Shown piece by piece: positions 62,114 to 64,000 of a stretch of 64,000 nt of DNA. Both the position numbers and the translations under genes were made by a program. Below the pieces are notes generated by a model. That model had not been told where the DNA came from. It was given only the letters and a program-made list of their open reading frames with translations, and searched no databases. Source of the DNA: Chryseobacterium sp. 39-10 (lineage in GTDB: Bacteria; Bacteroidota; Bacteroidia; Flavobacteriales; Weeksellaceae); NCBI GenBank assembly GCA_001898255.1, contig MKTK01000006.1, positions 69,345 through 133,344 on the forward strand, in the 5' to 3' direction. Position 1 is the first letter of the stretch, and the number at the start of each line of letters is the position of its first letter.

Positions 62114-62725
62114 ATGCTAATTAAAAATATTGTTTTCGATTTTGGAGGCGTTTTAATGGATTGGAATCCTCGTTATTTCTTTAGAAATTATTTTAATGAT
62201 GATGAAAGAATGGAGTTTTTCCTGAAAAGTATCGCCACTGATGAGTGGAATGCCGAACAGGACCGCGGAAGAACCCTGAGTGAAGGAACTGAGTTGTTGG
62301 TAAAAAAACATCCTGAATGGGAGAAAGAAATACGCAGTTACTATGACAATTGGGATAAAATGCTGCGTTCCGACATTCCAGAAAACGTGTCTGTACTTCG
62401 AAAATTGGCAAAAACAGATTATGTGCTTTTTGGTTTAACCAATTGGTCGGCAGAAACGTTTCCCTATGCATTAGAACATTACGATTTCTTTGAAACTTTT
62501 CATGGTAAAATTGTGGTTTCTGGGGAAGAAAAACTCATTAAGCCCAACCCTGAAATTTGGAAGGTTTTGATTGAGCGCTACGGCATACAACCTCAGGAAT
62601 CTGTTTTCATTGATGACAATTCCAAAAATATCGAGATGGCAAAAGCACTGCATTTCGTCACCATCCATGTGACAGAAACTACTGATCTGGAAAATGAACT
62701 GAAGGCGGTTGGCGTTCAACTTTAA
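62114..62725 (+). CDS. HAD superfamily hydrolase (YihX-like, subfamily IA)
   Basis: 203 residues. Motif I IVFDFGGVLMDW (nucleophile Asp near residue 9), a four-helix cap domain, FGLTNWSAE (motif II), KPNPEIWKVL (motif III Lys) and FIDDNSKNIEMAKAL (motif IV). This fits phosphatases such as YihX (alpha-D-glucose-1-phosphatase). If that is its role, it would oppose glgC, which uses glucose-1-phosphate; the genes are divergent neighbours. The substrate link is an inference. Confidence 0.88.
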   Translation: MLIKNIVFDFGGVLMDWNPRYFFRNYFNDDERMEFFLKSIATDEWNAEQDRGRTLSEGTELLVKKHPEWEKEIRSYYDNWDKMLRSDIPENVSVLRKLAKTDYVLFGLTNWSAETFPYALEHYDFFETFHGKIVVSGEEKLIKPNPEIWKVLIERYGIQPQESVFIDDNSKNIEMAKALHFVTIHVTETTDLENELKAVGVQL

Positions 62726-62764
62726 AACAAAAATCTGCCTTAATGGGGCAGATTTTTGTTTTGG
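62724..62764 (+). terminator. Terminator after the HAD hydrolase gene
   Basis: Perfect 16-bp stem AAAACAAAAATCTGCC/GGCAGATTTTTGTTTT. It also lies 17 bp beyond the scoB stop and may end both convergent genes. Confidence 0.85.
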
Positions 62765-62780
62765 TTTTATTTCTGAATTG

Positions 62781-63437
62781 CTACAACGACATTTCAGGAA
62801 TTTCGCCCTCCACCCAAAGTTCTGCTTCTGTGGCATCAATAATTTCCTGAACAGAAACACCCGGAGCACGTTCCAAGAGTTTGAATCCCCGATCCGTTAT
62901 TTCCATCACCGCCAGTTCAGTCACCACTTTTTTCACACAGCGAACACCTGTGAGTGGCAACGTACAATTTTTCAAAATTTTACTTTCTCCAGCTTTATTC
63001 ACATGCATCATGGCCACAATAATGTTTTCCGCGGAAGCCACCAAATCCATAGCGCCTCCCATTCCCTTGACCATTTTACCCGGAATCTTCCAATTGGCAA
63101 TATCTCCTTTTTCAGATACTTCCATTGCTCCTAAAATCGTTAAGTCGACTTTCTGAGAACGAATCATTCCAAAACTAAAAGCAGAGTCAAAAAATGACGC
63201 CCCGGGAAGCGTTGTAATCGTTTGTTTACCAGCATTAATAAGATCTGGATCTTCTTGGCCTTCATAAGGAAAAGGACCCATGCCCAAAACCCCGTTCTCA
63301 CTTTGAAACTCCACCGAAATATCATCAGGAACGAAATTCGCTACCAAAGTGGGAATGCCAATTCCAAGGTTCACATAGTAACCATCTTTCACTTCTTTAG
63401 AAATGCGTTGCGCAATTTGATTTTTATCTAATGCCAT
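62781..63437 (-). CDS. scoB: CoA transferase subunit B (3-oxoacid/succinyl-CoA type)
   Basis: 218 residues from the ATG at 63437. An open extension to 63671 is rejected, as it is the overlapping scoA frame. The catalytic Glu is in the SENGVLGMGP motif; GDIANWKIPGKMVKGMGGAMDLV and LAVMEITDRGFKLLE are family blocks. With subunit A it moves CoA between succinyl-CoA and acetoacetate (SCOT-like), letting the cell use ketone bodies or leucine breakdown products. It starts 2 bp after the scoA stop. Confidence 0.92.
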   Translation of the reverse strand: MALDKNQIAQRISKEVKDGYYVNLGIGIPTLVANFVPDDISVEFQSENGVLGMGPFPYEGQEDPDLINAGKQTITTLPGASFFDSAFSFGMIRSQKVDLTILGAMEVSEKGDIANWKIPGKMVKGMGGAMDLVASAENIIVAMMHVNKAGESKILKNCTLPLTGVRCVKKVVTELAVMEITDRGFKLLERAPGVSVQEIIDATEAELWVEGEIPEMSL

Positions 63438-63439
63438 TG

Positions 63440-64000
63440 TTAATTTCTTTTTCTGGTTGTTCTCTTCTCTATTCTTTTTTCGTAATGATCGCCCTGAAAA
63501 ATTCGCTGTACCATAATCCCGGGAATATGAATTTCGTTGGGATCCAGTTCGCCCGGTGCTACCAACTCTTCTACTTCTGCAATGGTAATTTTCCCCGCTC
63601 CCGCCATGGGCGCGTTGAAGTTTCTTGCCGTTCCTCGAAAGATAAGATTTCCTGCATGGTCGCCTTTCCAAGCTTTTACAATGGAATATTGAGCGCTAAA
63701 GGCATGCTCCAAGATATGCATTTTACCATTAAACGCTTTGGTTTCCTTTCCTTCTGCCACTTCGGTTCCGTAGCCGGCAGGTGTATAAAATGCAGGAATA
63801 CCATGCTGAGCGGCACGGCATTTCTCGGCTAAGGTTCCTTGTGGAGTAAGTTCTACCTCCAGTTCACCAGAAAGCATCTGGCGTTCGAACTCAGCATTTT
63901 CACCCACGTACGACGAAATCATTTTTTTAATCTGCCTTTTTTGAAGCAGCAGTCCCAAACCAAAATCGTCCACTCCCGCATTATTCGAAATACAGGTAAG
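63440..64000 (-). CDS. scoA: CoA transferase subunit A (5' end beyond window)
   Basis: The frame is open to the window edge on the minus strand; the last codons read [14 protein letters not shown], an internal part of subunit A, so about 50 residues are missing. Blocks [22 protein letters not shown] and [23 protein letters not shown] match the family. Subunit A binds CoA. An in-frame GTG at 63973 would falsely give a shorter protein. Confidence 0.92.
   Translation of the reverse strand, partial: LTCISNNAGVDDFGLGLLLQKRQIKKMISSYVGENAEFERQMLSGELEVELTPQGTLAEKCRAAQHGIPAFYTPAGYGTEVAEGKETKAFNGKMHILEHAFSAQYSIVKAWKGDHAGNLIFRGTARNFNAPMAGAGKITIAEVEELVAPGELDPNEIHIPGIMVQRIFQGDHYEKRIEKRTTRKRN

Noticed and set aside
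62781..63671. Long scoB frame beginning at 63671
   Set aside because: The extension overlaps scoA out of frame and has Arg/Ser-rich nonsense composition. The true start is ATG 63437.
1..64000. tRNA genes, rRNA genes, CRISPR arrays, IS elements, prophage or toxin-antitoxin systems
   Set aside because: I looked for T-loop GGTTCRANNC patterns, regularly spaced repeats, transposase or integrase motifs and small paired genes, and saw none.

Overview
The window looks like chromosomal core sequence from a member of the Bacteroidota, most likely Flavobacteriales of the Weeksellaceae (Chryseobacterium/Kaistella-like). The support is: many TAnnTTTG promoter -7 elements just upstream of genes; a Bacteroidota-type gene set (OmpP1/FadL porin, DUF3098 between ftsX and uppP, an archaeal/eukaryotic-type ProS, a short alpha-glucan phosphorylase, a DnaJ with one zinc centre); low GC; and almost no Shine-Dalgarno sequences. 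I saw no rRNA, tRNA, CRISPR array, IS element or prophage, and no conventional genomic island. The species assignment is inference.

Layout. 1-4760: cell-surface module, with the end of a polysaccharide deacetylase/glycosyltransferase fusion, an MprF-like aminoacyl-phosphatidylglycerol synthase/flippase and an AcvB/VirJ-like lipoprotein. 4818-10313: cation transport (MgtA Mg2+ ATPase, a frameshifted Kef-type K+/H+ antiporter) and an HD hydrolase. 10310-13858 (minus): ftsX-DUF3098-uppP-truB-rluF operon. 14015-20485: ksgA, a coiled-coil membrane protein, a TIGR02757 protein, rnz, an APC permease, a DUF4920 protein and an M14 carboxypeptidase. 20486-24284: terC, an XRE-type repressor, an unusual AAA ATPase and a DUF6496 protein, with a repeated palindrome around terC and the repressor. 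24409-30070: secreted dipeptidyl peptidase IV plus two POT peptide transporters, a likely peptide-scavenging unit. 30667-34467: TIGR02117 protein, then a YceI/porin/YceI-like operon in which two genes are frameshifted, then a gap holding a possible 39-residue gene and a large hairpin.

34468-43775: glycosyltransferase, THUMP methyltransferase, SAM methyltransferase, ZIP transporter, OmpP1/FadL porin, repeat-rich lipoprotein, proS, DUF937-OmpA protein. 43894-49082: mntH with a clear operator, grpE-dnaJ, dedA, prfB. 49256-53325: glucan phosphorylase, an unrecognised possible nuclease, a DinB-like protein and a cysteine-dioxygenase-like cupin. 53444-60576: mtaB, apaG, odhB-sucA and an SRPBCC/effector-binding protein. 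60585-64000: glgC, a HAD hydrolase and the scoA-scoB CoA transferase (scoA runs off the end).

The most useful leads are: the palindromic operators at terC/XRE, mntH and the YceI operon; the Lys-to-Thr change at the PLP site of the glucan phosphorylase; the Walker A variant in the AAA ATPase; the mprF-acvB pairing; the PD-(D/E)XK-like orphan; and the hairpin element near 34400. Three genes carry single-base deletions. Each is repaired by adding one base, so base-calling error is a real alternative to gene decay. I did not find a convincing new multi-gene defence or mobile system.
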